In this document: piece after piece, positions 1-11,037 of the stretch
Layout: each line of letters opens with the position of its first letter
Numbering within the stretch: position 1 is the stretch's first letter
From: Doryteuthis pealeii
Taxonomy: Eukaryota; Mollusca; Cephalopoda; Myopsida; Loliginidae
Direction: 5' to 3'
NCBI GenBank assembly: GCA_023376005.1
Contig: CM042157.1
Coordinates: 93,868,959-93,932,958, forward strand
DNA: 64,000 bases
Translations under genes and position numbers: made by a program
The notes under the pieces: generated by a model
The model's database searches: none
The model's input: only the letters and a program-made list of their open reading frames with translations
What the model was told of the DNA's origin: nothing

Positions 1-60
1 TTTCATAAGCAGCAATCCGTAACTTAAATAAGGTCAAACATTCTCTTTCTTAGAAATCTT

Positions 61-262
<202 letters not shown>

Positions 263-299
263 TTTTCGATGTTTTTTAGAAGCATTGTAGAATAAAGTA

Positions 300-448
300 T
301 ATATTATTATTTATATTTTTGCTTGAAGGCAATTACAATGCGTATATCGCATAAAATTCGATAATTATATAAAATAATTTATTTTCTATAACTATCGAAT
401 TTTATGCGATATACGCATTGTAATTGCCTTCAAGCAAAAATATAAATA

Positions 449-452
<4 letters not shown>
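300..452. repeat. Foldback element (perfect-arm palindrome), family P1
   Basis: An inverted repeat with arms of roughly 65 bases meets near 372-385. The arms include TTTTTGCTTGAAGGCAATTA and its complement. The same arm sequence forms a longer palindrome at about 22560-22810 and 58135-58375, so this is a mobile foldback or MITE-like family. Confidence 0.75.
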
Positions 453-483
<31 letters not shown>

Positions 484-555
484 ATATATAATATATAGTT
501 AATCCTTTGTTAGTATTGGAGAAATGAGAATAAAGTGCTCGATTACTTTTGTAAA

Positions 556-586
<31 letters not shown>

Positions 587-590
<4 letters not shown>

Positions 591-643
591 GCACGTGGTA
601 TAATGGTTAGATTCATAGAAAATGGATTCGTCAACCCGAGTTC

Positions 644-695
<52 letters not shown>

Positions 696-950
696 GGTGC
701 GAAATGGATTCATCGACCCGATTCCAAATCCTAGACGAGGCTGTCTACATTTCATATAACGCTAATACCCTTGGGAAAGGTATGAATCCAACTATTCCCC
801 CTCCAGCTTTGGGTAAATAGTAGGACAGACTGAGTTCTTTGTCCTTGTGTAGGTAATCAGTCTAGTAGAAGGAAAACTCTGAATTTAAACCTGTTAAGTT
901 CCACTTAAGAAATTGACCTTGTATCACATCCTACTCGTGCGTAAAGTTCT
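587..950 (+). repeat. SINE family A, interrupted by an (AT)n tract
   Basis: The tRNA-like head (GGTATAATGGTTAGA, GAGTTCGAA) is split by AT repeats at about 646-691. The body continues with 'gcgctaatacccttgggaaa'-type sequence, then a 'gtaaatagtagg' segment and a 3' part ending near 'cctactcgtgcg'. The same body occurs at 9865, 35005, 35285 and 46640. Confidence 0.7.
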
Positions 951-1126
951 GTAGACTGTTCGGCCTCGTGAAAGAGGGTTTGAGAGGCAAATATTATTAC
1001 AGTGACGAGGAAGTGAAATCTGTAGTGAAGAAGTGGCTCAAAGAACAGTCAGCAGAATTTTACAGGATTAGGGATACATGTTCTCATTCGAAAGTGGAAC
1101 ATTGCTATTGAGAGAAACGATGACTA
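951..1126. other. Non-coding stretch, nothing recognised
   Basis: No ORF, RNA or known repeat was identified between the SINE and the 120-bp tandem repeat. Confidence 0.4.
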
Positions 1127-1487
1127 CATGGAGAAGTAGGGATGTGATCCACAGAGGACCAGCTTCATTTTGATGTATGATATATATTCCTGTGTTGGTA
1201 ATTATACCTGTCCTAAACAAAATAGCATTACTTTTTTACTCATCTAGGTGAAGAAATAGGGATGTGATCTACAGAGGACCAGTTTCATTTTGATCTGTGA
1301 TACATGTTCCTGTATTGGTAATTATCCCTGTTCTAAACAAAATGGCATTACTTTTTTACTCACCTACGTGGAGAAGTAGGGATGTGATCCACAGAGGACC
1401 AGTTTCATTTTGATGTATGATACATGTTCCTGTATTGGTAATTATCCCTGTCCTAAACATAATGGCATTACTTTTTGAATCACCCTC
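1127..1487. repeat. Tandem repeat, about 120 bp x 3
   Basis: Three consecutive units begin near 1127, 1247 and 1367. Each carries 'agtagggatgtgatc' and ends with 'gcattactttt' before the next start. The units differ at several positions, so this is an old small array. Confidence 0.85.
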
Positions 1488-1875
1488 GTAGATAAATGAT
1501 AAGGCTCTACAAGACAACTATACTTTTAATATCATGGCATTTTTATCTAATATTTTATCACAAAACTGTTGTTTTTTTGTTTTTTCGGAGGAAAATAGGT
1601 TTCATAGATAAAAAAAAAAAAAAAAAAAAAAAAGAAAAAGAAAATGAAATAGAAATGTTCTGTTATAAAATATCGACCCAGTGTTTGTGTGTGTGTGTGG
1701 AGGGGGGTGCAAATTTTGACTCCGTCACAACATTGGCGTTCAAGCAACAAATGTAAATGTCAGTGTTTATTGATGTGCAACAGCACAATAAAAGATATTA
1801 ACTGAATTAATGTGATATTTATCTCTTCACAAAATATTAATCACGAGATAAAAAAAAAAAAAAGAAAAAAAAATA
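1488..1875. other. Low-complexity non-coding stretch
   Basis: It contains an A-run at 1610-1633, a short GT run near 1684 and another A-run near 1851. ORFs across it are artefacts of these runs. No gene is supported. Confidence 0.6.
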
Positions 1876-2280
1876 CCGATTGACAACGACATAGGTTTGC
1901 TGGCTTTATCTTTGCGGTGGCACATTATCATTGTTGTGGTCCCGTGTCAGACTAAGCTTCATAAAGACAGAGGCTCGTTTTTGTGTAATGGTTATCGTCA
2001 GAGGAAATGCAGAGCTAGAGTTTCACTTGCTGAAGCCTTAATCCTTTGACTACTTTAAACCGCTCACAGCGGCTCCCCCGCCACTGCGCACGCCACACTG
2101 AAGCGAAGTACAAAAACTGATGGTTAGTTCATTATAACCGAGCAGAAGGACTCAGATTACAATAATAATAGAAGTTTATTTTGATAGAATGAGTTTTGAG
2201 GTTAATAAATAGTGAACCTTGAAATATCTCATCATACAGGTAAAAAAAATACCAAGAAAATTTGGCCTTATCTTTGCGGC
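1876..2280 (+). repeat. Unclassified dispersed repeat (family R), copy 1
   Basis: The segment 'ttgctggctttatctttgcg' followed by a 'ctttaaaccgctcacagcg' part and an 'aataatagaagtttatttt' part recurs at about 2730-3030 and, degenerate, at 43730-44000. No protein domain or clear termini were seen. Confidence 0.6.
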
Positions 2281-2375
2281 GGCACATTATTATTACTAGC
2301 AAAATAAAAAAAAAACGCCCTCTGGGCGACGTAAAATAAATATTGCCTGAGGGGATGGGAGTTGAAAATTTAATA

Positions 2376-2590
2376 TCAGAGAGTTTGTATCATCATCCCT
2401 CTCCATCCGTCCCTATCACTCATCATTCTCGGGAGGTCCTCTATGCAGCACACTGTATCCGCACAGAGCTGATCAATGTACGTCTTTGCTGGTCGGCCCA
2501 CACTGGCTTGTCCATGTGCTGACTTCCACAGGAGGACGTCGCTTATGAGTTCGTCCTTGCTTCTCCGATAACCCGTCCAGCCCAAGATAG
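2376..2590 (-). pseudogene. LINE fragment (C-terminal tail of family L1x)
   Basis: The minus strand encodes the tail of the same LINE-derived protein found at 3692-4591 (key piece: VGRPAKTYIDQLCADT, then a CCIEDLPR part). Only about 70 codons remain and the reading frame is broken at both ends. The rest of the element is absent. It is not an intact gene. Confidence 0.65.
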
Positions 2591-2735
2591 GGCCAAAGTG
2601 GAGTATTTCAAGTCATGAACTGCTCAACCACCTGAGTTCTATCCTTAAGCATCACGGGTCGCCACCCACGGCCAACAGGTGGACCCATTGCAGAGGTGCA
2701 GTCGGTGCATTCTAACGCCCACCGACAGGGCAGAA
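2590..2735 (+). repeat. Family G repeat, 3' fragment
   Basis: It matches the 3' part of the roughly 600-bp family G element defined at 26131-26732 (the 'catcacgggtcgccacccac' stretch, then 'ggtgcagtcggtgcattcta'). The 5' part is missing. Confidence 0.7.
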
Positions 2736-3030
2736 GACTTTATTTGAAATAGAATGTGTTCTGAGGTGAATAGATATAAAACTTTGAAATATTCCATCAT
2801 ATAGGTAGATTTACTGATTGACAACGACATAGGTTTGCTGGCTTTATCTTTGCGGTGGCACATTGTTATTATTGTGGCCACGTGTCAGACAAAGCTTCAT
2901 AAATTTAACTCTTTGCCTTCTTTAAACCGCTCACAGCGACTCTTCTACCACTGCGCATACCACACCCAAGCAAAGTACAAAAACTGATGGTTAGTTCATT
3001 ATAATTGAGCAGAAGGACACAGATTACAAT
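2736..3030 (+). repeat. Family R repeat, copy 2
   Basis: It shares the 'ttgctggctttatctttgcg' and 'accgctcacagcg' segments with 1876-2280, in the same orientation. Confidence 0.6.
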
Positions 3031-3391
3031 TCTATTAATAATGGAGATTCGCTTCCGGTTTTTGTCTGTAACAAAATTTACGTCACTGCTTACGTCACAT
3101 TACCCAAAATCGTCATAACATAGAATAAATACACTCAAAATTTGACCATGCAACATTAGACAGTCCTCATTGTTTTTTAAAACAAGTTTTAATAAATACA
3201 TGACTGGTATTATATATCTATATATAGTTTGTTTTATTTTAATACATATTTAAAGTTTACATTTCAAATTGTTTTATTTTTTTAATCCTTTACTTACTTT
3301 TAGTGGCAATGAAATAATAATAATGGCTCTGCGAGACTAACTTTAAAAAAATCCCCCCTCTACCCAGGCGACGCTGGGTAGCCACTTCTAG
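3031..3391 (+). mobile_element. Non-autonomous Helitron, about 360 bp
   Basis: It begins TCTATTAATAATGGAGATTC and ends with a GC hairpin (ACCCAGGCGACGCTGGGT), a short spacer and CTAG, followed by host T. A 5' TC end, a subterminal 3' hairpin and a CTRR end are the hallmarks of Helitrons. There is no internal ORF. The same 3' end closes the element at 6938-7282, and the same 5' end recurs near 23965, 40676 and 59603. Confidence 0.75.
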
Positions 3392-3532
3392 TAATCAATA
3401 ATCTAGCGCTAGTGAAAAGGGGATAGACTCCCTCGCTGCCTGGCCACCCCGACGACTCTACTTACTTTTAGTGGCAATGAAATGCTTGAATACATTGACA
3501 AAAAGAAATAGATGAAATCATCATCATCATCG

Positions 3533-3650
3533 TGGCGACAGCACGGATCTACATGACCCTAACTCGCCACCTTTCCCTATCGGCTATTGCGCTGAGCAGA
3601 TCCTCTGTACAACATCCAGTATCCGCGCAGAGTTAATCAAAGTTTTTTTT
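3533..3650 (-). pseudogene. LINE L1x tail fragment, degenerate
   Basis: An (ATC)n run is followed by sequence resembling the antisense of the L1x 3' end at 3692. It stops at a run of T and G. No frame survives. Confidence 0.45.
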
Positions 3651-3691
3651 TTGGGGGGGGGGTCGACTTTACTTACTTATAGGGTATACAT

Positions 3692-4090
3692 CATCATCAT
3701 CATGTCACGCTGTCAGCGCGGATATCCATGACAATCTCTCTCCATCCGTCCCTTTCGCTCATTATTCTCGGGAGGTCCTCTATGCAGCATCCTGTATCCG
3801 CACAGAGCTGATCAATGTACGTCTTTGCTGGTCGGCCCACACTGGCGTGTCCATGTGCTGGCTTCCACAGGAGGACGTCGCTTATGAGTTCGTCCTTGCT
3901 TCTCCAGAAGTGTCCCGCGTGTCTTGTCCGTCTTACTCGGATGGTTTGGGTGATATGAGGCAGGTGACCGTATAGCTGTTTTCTCGTGGGGTGTTGTTTC
4001 CGCGTCTTGTTCAGGATCACCCGCAGCATTCTTGTGCAGCTCCCATCTAGTTTATTCTCTAGTCGCCCAGCTAGGGTCCAGGTGGTGCAA
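3692..4090 (-). pseudogene. LINE L1x 3' end, inverted arm 1
   Basis: The minus strand encodes the C-terminal tail of a non-LTR retrotransposon protein (LENKLDGSCTRMLRVILNK, then an RVRRTRHAGH part). Its 3' end is an (ATG)n tail, seen as (CAT)n at the left. The reverse transcriptase proper is absent. It forms one arm of an inverted pair with 4091-4591. The simple-repeat tail recalls RTE-type LINEs, but I cannot fix the clade. Confidence 0.7.
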
Positions 4091-4591
4091 AAAAACAAAT
4101 AGGGTATACAGGCCGTGAGAGATCTCACTGACAAGCTAAAGCGACAATTCTTCCAGGCGGTGGTTGTATCAGTGTTGCTGTACGGATGCACCACATGGAC
4201 CCTAACGAGGCGCCTTGAGAATAAGCTGGATGGGAGCTGCACAAGAATGCTGCGTGCAGTCCTGAATAAATCGTGGAAGCAGCACCCCACGAGGAAACAG
4301 CTATATGGCCACCTGCCCCCCATCTCACAAACCATTCGAGTGAGACGGACAAGACATGCCGGGCACTGCTGGAGAAACAAGGATGAGCTCATAAGTGACG
4401 TTCTCATGTGGAAGCCAACACACGGACATGCTAGTGTGGGCCGCCCAGCAAGGACCTACATTGACCAACTAAGCAAAGATGCAGGTTGCTGCACAGAGGA
4501 CCTCCCTGGGAAAATGAATGATAGGAAAGGTTGGCGAGAGATTGTCATGGATATCCGTGCTAATAGCGCGACATGATGATGATGATGATGA
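4091..4591 (+). pseudogene. LINE L1x 3' end, inverted arm 2
   Basis: An uninterrupted frame of about 150 codons encodes the C-terminal region downstream of an RT domain: FFQAVVVSVLLYGCTTWTL, the usual 'LLYGCETW' neighbourhood of LINE proteins, then a GRPARTYIDQL part. It ends in stop and a (GATGAT)n tail near 4574-4591. The upstream RT and endonuclease parts are missing. It is most likely a 5'-truncated insertion rather than a host gene. Confidence 0.75.
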
Positions 4592-5220
4592 TACAGGCCG
4601 ACTTAAATGCACTATCAACAGCTTTAGAGTAGAAACCTCACATTTTCCGACATGTCCTAACTATCTATTTTGTATACACTTCTTATTCTTTTAAACGTCT
4701 TTTTTTCTTTTTTTATTTCTTTTTTTTTTTTTTTTTTTTTTTCTTTTTTTTTAAATTTTTACTTTTGATGAGCAATCGTGTGTCGTTGATATTAGCGTTG
4801 GCGTCATTGTCACTTTTGCGAATTGGGAAAAAAAAATCAAGCAAAAATGCTTTGGCAGTTTTCATAGGGTGTTTGACATCTAATCCTGGCCAATTGGGCC
4901 GACAACATTCACACGTACTTGGTTTGGTCAAATGTCCAACAGAGTCTCTTAGTAAAAACCAATTTATCAAGATAACGAAAAACAAAATGGTAGTAAAAGA
5001 ATTCTGAATCCGAGTTATTCATCAATGTTAATCTCAGCTTTGTATAACACAGATATCAGATGACACCGATTAATTAAATGTCATATCCCGATTCAAGGGA
5101 AAAACTTAACATAATATTAATGTCTATCAATTAAGAAGAAGCAAAATAAATAAACACAAAGGAAGAAACATCTAAATAGATTAGAACATTTTGTGAACCA
5201 AATAGAAAACTTATCAAGAA
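4592..5220. other. Non-coding stretch with poly-T tract
   Basis: A T-rich run lies at about 4700-4752. Downstream is an 80-codon plus-strand ORF with no recognisable domain, which I do not call a gene. The rest is AT-rich and unassigned. Confidence 0.5.
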
Positions 5221-5224
5221 TACT

Positions 5225-5650
5225 TACCTGGCACAGGGTCCTTGGAATGTGGAGTACCCCTTTATCGCCATTACTCTTAGGTACACCCTGACCCAGAGTG
5301 GGAGTATCTGTTAGTGTCCCATCTATGGGTTTATTAGAAGAAAAAAAAGAGTTTAAAAAATGTGTTCAAAAAATTGAGTTTAATCTTTTTTTGTAAATTT
5401 GAATACCCATCAAGAATGAAACGTCTTCTGCATAAAATAACCCAACAAGGGGTGACACGCCGTAAAATCCAACCAACTATCCAGCCAGCCTGGTGGAAGG
5501 TCAAGAAAACCTGGTACAGGAGCTCCCCCGAGTCGGGTGGTAGAATAAAACTAGTGGCTAGATTTCAGGGGGCCTAAAATGGGTAAGGTCTGGATTTAAT
5601 GCCCAGTGCTTGAGGCGCCCCTTAAAGGGAATGCCGACGGAATCATAGTA
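5225..5650 (-). repeat. Family G fragment plus SINE-like body
   Basis: Between about 5235 and 5480 it carries the minus-strand counterpart of family G ('cccatctatgggttta', 'ggtgacacgccgtaaaatcc'). It is followed by a minus-strand copy of the repeat at 9690-9780 and 18090-18160 ('cttgaggcgccccttaaagg'). Confidence 0.6.
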
Positions 5651-6100
5651 AATTTTATAGTGGCAACCTACATCTAAACAATACATCTAAATAGATTAGA
5701 ACATTTTGTGAACCAAATAGAAAAACTTATCAAAAATATTTAACTGGCACAGGGGCGTTGACTTCAGATCCGGTGTGTGAGGTATAATAAATCGCGTGGT
5801 CCCAGGGAGCCGTTCCCCCTGACTGTGTGGATTTTATTGAATGTGGTCTTTGCTAGACTCTACCAATTCTCCTTTATAATAAAACATACGATCGGTCGTT
5901 GTACAAACAAAGATACGGTCAGACAGACATAATATTTCTTTTATATATGTAAATATTATCAAAATCCAAGGCAAAACTTAACATGATATTAATTCCTATC
6001 AATTAAGAAGTTAAAAAAAAAAAACAAAGAAAATTCATTTAAATAAACAGCTTAAAAGAAACAGGAGTGGTTTTATTGGTAATCCTATGAGCCTCGGTTT
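5650..6100. other. AT-rich non-coding stretch
   Basis: It partly repeats the sequence at 5175-5225 ('ttagaacattttgtgaacca'). No gene or RNA was seen. Confidence 0.4.
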
Positions 6101-6320
6101 GTGCGTGGCTCAACGCGTAAAAAAAAAGACCTGATGTTAATCCGTCCTGGTGGGAGGGTATGACATTAAACTGCATCTAATGGTGAAGTTCCAATTCTGG
6201 AGCTCTGGGGAATGTGGAGTACACTTTTATCGCCATTACTCCCCGGTCCACCCTGACTCGGAGTGGCAGTACCTGTTAGGGTCCCATCTATTGGGTAAAT
6301 AGATTTTTAAAAATGAGTTT
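6100..6320 (-). repeat. Family G fragment
   Basis: Reverse orientation of the 5' half of family G: the 'ggtatgacattaaactgc' stretch, then 'gtaccacc'-type sequence up to 'cccatctattgggtaaatag'. Confidence 0.65.
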
Positions 6321-6354
6321 AAAATTATTTCTCTGAATGTTTGAGATAAGGCTT

Positions 6355-6606
6355 GAAGATTAGTATTATCTGCGTTATTCGGACTATTGTCCCCATCTTC
6401 ATTGTTATTTGTACAACGTTTCGGCCGATATGCCCTCCGGCCTTCTTCAGGTATTTCTTGTCAGACTCGGGAAGAAGGTTCCCGACCCGAGAAGGTTCCC
6501 GAGTCCGACAAGAAATACGTGAAGAAGGCCGGAGGGCATATCGGCCGAAACGTTGTACAAATAACAATGAAGATGGGGACAATAGTCCGAATAACGCAGA
6601 TAATAC
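6355..6606. repeat. Foldback element P2, about 250 bp
   Basis: This is a near-perfect palindrome. The arms run from ATTATCTGCGTTATTCGGAC at the left to its complement at about 6585-6605, meeting near 6478. Each arm contains a 'GAAGAAGGCCGGAGGGCATA' motif followed by 'CCGAAACGTTG'. No coding capacity is likely, and ORFs on both strands mirror each other. Confidence 0.85.
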
Positions 6607-6937
6607 TGAGTCTAAAATTGTGTTTTAAAACATTGAGTCTAAATAGAAAAAAATTGAATACCATCGAGAATGAATAAAACAAAACGTCTTCGGCAGGAAA
6701 TTTTTACCGTCCATGTTTATCGTAAATGTTTATTGTTTAAAGCTTTTATTATTACGAGCCGTACTTACCGTATTACATACAGGTTTTACAATGGTCACTG
6801 GTGTTCGTAAAGTACTTTTTTGTTCAAATCATTTATTCATTTATGTCTAACATGCGTCTCGCTTTCAAAATTAAATACTTTTCTTTATAAAAGGACATCT
6901 GGATAAAGCAATATTTGTTCTCCTGATTTGATACAAA

Positions 6938-7282
6938 TCTATACATATATAAAGGGCAGTTGTGTGTATATGTATGTCCGAACGAAACTTCGAAAAAAAA
7001 TAAAACAATTAATGACAAAGTGAATATATATACACATTCACTATCACCAGGGATTTTGAGCAAAAATAATGAAGATTTTATCCATATTTGGGAAGATATT
7101 TTTTTTAAATTTTAATTGTAAATTATTGAATTAAAATTTCTTACCATATTGTTATATATTTACGTGGGGATTTTATGGGGCATCCAGTGAGGATCTAACT
7201 TGTGATAAGTAATAATGGATCTGTGAGACTAACTTTTTAAAAATCCCCCTCTATCCGGGCGACGCCGGGTAGCAACTTCTAG
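6938..7282 (+). mobile_element. Non-autonomous Helitron, 345 bp
   Basis: It starts TCTATACATATATAAAGGGC directly after host A. It ends with hairpin CCGGGCGACGCCGGG, spacer TAGCAACTT and CTAG before host T. This is A^T insertion with TC and CTRR ends, as in Helitrons. There is no ORF. Confidence 0.8.
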
Positions 7283-7404
7283 TAATCAATAAGTCCGTGT
7301 TAACCCCTCCCCAAACCATCTTTATATTTTAACATAATTAATTGTTTCCAGTACTACCGACGAGTTAGGAATTTATCTAACGCAGTATATTAATAGCTAG
7401 GATT

Positions 7405-7905
7405 TGTAGTTGGTTGGTTGGTTGGATTTTACGGCATGTCAACCCTTGGGTTATTTTATGCCGAAGACGTTTTTATTTTATTCATTCTTCTTGGTATTCA
7501 AATTTTTAGACACGTTTTTAACACACCTTTTAAACTTATTTTTTCATTTTTTTTTCTATTCAACCCATAGATGGGACCCTAACATTTACTACCACTCCGG
7601 GTCAGAGTGGACCATGGAGTAATGGTAATGAATGAGTGCTCCACATTCCCCAAACCTCCAAAACTGGAACCTCACCATCAGATAGAGTTTAACGTCATTT
7701 CCAAGACATGAAGACCCTCAGCCACCGCTAATATGATAAGAAGAGTTGATAAGTCTTGTAGCAAATACCAATAAAATTTGCACCAAGTTCTTGTATTATT
7801 TGTCAACACATGTATTAAATTTTCATTGTGTTTTTGTCTTCTTTGTTCGACAATTTGCCTACAACCACGGAGAAATAAGAGCTCCTTCGAAACCCGTAAA
7901 TACTC
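7405..7905 (+). repeat. Family G element (3' truncated) followed by repeat H
   Basis: GGTTGGTTGGATTTTACGGC marks the 5' start of family G. The 'accactccgggtcagagtgg' core follows and the element stops near 7740. From about 7745 a different repeat ('attaaaatttgca'-type, then 'aatttgcctacaac') matches 23395-23560 and 58955-59110. Confidence 0.7.
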
Positions 7906-8400
7906 TTAAGTTTGCATACTGATTTTAACAAAACCGGATATAATAAATAATTACATGGAGTTAATATTATTGTTTTATTCTCCAACGTATTAAAATCGAT
8001 CCTATGAATGTTTATATATATGAATGTTATATATATATAAACCACTTATTTTAATTATATTCTAAGTGTAATCTTTTTATATGCGTCCTTATTTAATTTC
8101 GTTAGTCTTTCTAATTTAATATATTTCATTACATTAATCGGGGGGTGCATATTCTTGATAGAAAGAAATAATGAAGATAGAAATCGAAGCTTTACGCCCG
8201 TCACTCCAACATAATGAGAGAAATGTTTTTAAAAAAGATTAAGACAATGTATAAAGTAAATGCAGACCTTTTTCTTTCTCAAAAAAAAAAAAATGATTTT
8301 CTAACCAGCCCAGTGAGTTGTTTTATCAAACAATTCTTGAAAGGAAATTTTGGAAGAGTCTTCATTTATTGAGTAGCGATGAAAAAAATTCTTCTTTTTT
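7906..8400. other. AT-rich non-coding stretch
   Basis: No gene, RNA or classified repeat was identified. Confidence 0.5.
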
Positions 8401-8469
8401 AATTTAAAGAAAAAAATTCTAAAAAATGCTGAAAAATCAAAGGTGATTGGGAAGCGGAAGAAAGAAAGA

Positions 8470-9595
8470 CAGGTGAAACATAAAAAAGATATTGAAAAGA
8501 AGAAGAGAAGAAGAAGAAGAGAAAAAAACAAAAAATGGAAGAAAAGAAGAAAAGAAAAAAGAAGAAGAAGAGAAGAAGAAGAAGAGAAAACGAATCTGGA
8601 GAAGAAGAAGAAGAAGAAGAAGGCGAAAGAAAGAAGAAGAAGTAACGAAAAAGAAAGAAGAAGAAGAAGAAGAAAACAAGGCAAGAGCAAGAAGAAGAAA
8701 GACGAGAAGAAGAAAACAAGAAAACAGAGAACCAAAGAAGAGAGAAAACAAAAAAGAAGAAAAGAGAATCAGATGCTGAAAAAATGAAAAAAAGAAAAGA
8801 AGAGAAGAAGAAAAGAACGAAAACAAACGAAGAAGAGGGAAGAAGAACAAAAGAAGAAGAAATGCAAGAAAAAGACGCGAAGAAAAAAATCGAAACGATA
8901 GAACAAAGAAGACAAGAAAGAAAGAAGAAGAATAAGAGGAAAAAAAAATAAAACCGAAGAAGAAAAGAAAGAAGAATGATGCGAAAAGAAGAAAGAAAAG
9001 AAGAAGCGAAGAAGAATAAAAGAATGCGAAGAAGAAAAGAAGAAGATGCGAAGAAAAAGAAGAAGAGATGAATAAAGAAGAATGCGAAAGAAGAATGCTA
9101 AGAAAATGCAAGAAGAAGAAGAAGAAGAAGAAGAAGATCGAAGAAGAAGAAGAAGAAGAATGACGAGAAGACAGAAGAAGAAGAATGCGAAGAACAGAAA
9201 AGAATGCGAAGAAGAATGCTAAGAGAAGATCTGAAGAAGAAGAAGGCAAGAGCATGCTAGAAGAAAACGAATGAGAAGAAGCGAGAAGAAGAAGAAGAGA
9301 GAATGCGAAGAAGAAGAAGCTAAGAATGCGAAAGAAGAAGAATAGCGAAGAATGAGAAGAAGAATGCGAAGATTGAAGAAGAATGCGAAGAAGAATAAGA
9401 AGAATAAGCGAAGAAGAAGAAGAATGCGAAGATTGCGAAGAAGAAGAGAAAGAATGAAGAATGCGAAGAAGAAGAATGCTAAGAAGAATGCGAAGAATGA
9501 AGAAAGAAGAAGAAGAAATAAAGAAGAAGAAGAAGAATGCGAAGAAGAATGCTAAGAAGAAGAATGCTAAGAAGAGAAGAAGAAATAATAATAAT
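8470..9595 (+). repeat. GAA-rich polypurine tract, about 1.1 kb
   Basis: The plus strand is almost entirely A and G: (AAG)n with frequent 'GAATGCGAAGAA' variants, densest from 9000. The long ORFs on both strands (poly-K/R/E and poly-S/F/L) are products of the composition and not genes. Small indels are frequent. Confidence 0.95.
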
Positions 9596-9864
9596 ATGTT
9601 GTTTTATTTTCTAATTACGAACTATAAGCGATATGAAAAAAAGACAAATTTTCTCTAAGAATTAACTTTATGTTTTATGCGTTAAAAAAAAATGAGTGGT
9701 TCCGTCGGCATTCTGCTTTTAGGGCGCCCCAAACACCGGGTAATAAACCCGATCCTGTCCCTTTTAGGGGGAGGGGGAGCTAGGTGCTTTACCTTGGACC
9801 ACTTGGACGATTTATTTTCCCTCTCTCACCGGATCAGAAGCCGAGGGCCCAGAACACATATCAA
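9596..9864 (+). repeat. Dispersed repeat J
   Basis: From about 9690 the segment 'ttagggcgccccaaacaccg', a 'gtaataaac' part and a GGGGGAG run resembles the insert within the Tigger-like element at 18090-18250 and the reverse copy near 5600-5645. Confidence 0.5.
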
Positions 9865-10080
9865 AAGTATTACAATGTGGTGTAATGGTTAGAGTTGTAG
9901 GATACTGTTTGCATTTCATATAGCGCTAATACTCTTGGGAAAGGTATGTATCCAACTACTCTCCTCTCCAGCTATGGGTAAATAGTAGAGAAGGCTGGGC
10001 TCTTTAACCTGTGCTAAGTAACCAGTCTAGGAAAAGGAAAACTCTGAATTCAAATATGTTAAGCTCCGCTTATGATAATG
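9865..10080 (+). repeat. SINE family A
   Basis: The A-box-like GTGGTGTAATGGTTAGAG is followed directly by the body ('gcgctaatactcttgggaaa' and the 'gtaaatagtaga' part). The B-box part of the head is mostly missing. It ends at the GATA-type simple repeats. Confidence 0.7.
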
Positions 10081-10130
10081 AACAGAATGAGATAGATAGA
10101 AAGAGAGAGATGATAGATAATGAACACACT

Positions 10131-10206
<76 letters not shown>

Positions 10207-10277
10207 AAAGATAGATAATAAACAGTTATAGATTGGTAGATAATGAACAGAATGAGAGATAGATACGTAATGAACAG

Positions 10278-10312
<35 letters not shown>

Positions 10313-10395
10313 GAACACGCTGAGATAGAGAGAGATACTAAACAGATAGATAAATAGATTATGATCAAACTGATATAGATAGAAAAAGAGAAAAA

Positions 10396-10428
<33 letters not shown>

Positions 10429-10460
10429 GGGGGAAGAGGGAGAGAGAGACAGATCATTTT
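10081..10460. repeat. Compound microsatellite (GATA)n/(AT)n/(GA)n/(GT)n
   Basis: GATA-rich, AT (10137-10168), GA (10169-10204), a second GATA run near 10270-10310 and GT near 10397-10418, interspersed with 'taatgaacag' units. Confidence 0.9.
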
Positions 10461-10860
10461 ACTTGTAAGAAACTTTAAATATCAAACAAAGAAGAAATAA
10501 GTAAAATATAATTTCTAATTTCTTTCCCCATACATTGAAATATCAGAAAATGCATTCTCATTTTTTTTTTTTAATTCAACTAATTCATTTCATTTTCTTG
10601 TGACACTTTTATGCGGTGGTCAAGGCATTTAATGAACACCAATGTAATGAACAAGTAATAATAACTCTGCCACCCCCACCCCCCGTAATGAATCGTGTGT
10701 GAACATTGTTTCGACCCAAAGATCACCGCGTCTCTGCTAAAGGTCAGAAACCGGATGGTGACATTTGGCAAAAGGTCCTTGTGACAATATTTTGAGGAAG
10801 GTAAGCTTAGGCACGAGCCAGAAAGTAACGCAGTTTTTCTCTCGCTTTCTCACTTTATAT
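10461..10860. other. Non-coding stretch
   Basis: AT-rich, with no recognised gene or repeat apart from a short T-run at 10561. Confidence 0.4.
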
Positions 10861-11000
10861 ATATATATATATATATATATAATTCGTCAATCATACAAGT
10901 CCTTTTGAAACACACACACGCACGCACAAAATATGTCTGTGTGTGTTTCAAAAAGACCAGTGTTAATTAATATACTAAATCTCATACGGGTCCTTTTGAA

Positions 11001-11037
<37 letters not shown>

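Noticed and set aside
392..755. IYIYIY ORFs over AT repeats
   Set aside because: These are microsatellite translations. The same applies to 10027-10368, 11147-11567, 16107-16325, 16917-17105, 22325-22546 and 58332-58529.
4765..5007. 80-codon ORF with possible N-terminal hydrophobic stretch
   Set aside because: An equally long ORF lies opposite. There is no recognisable domain, it sits next to poly-T, and no splice or poly(A) context was convincing.
8301..9255. Long ORFs rich in S/F/L (minus) and K/R/E (plus)
   Set aside because: They mirror each other across the GAA tract and come only from low complexity.
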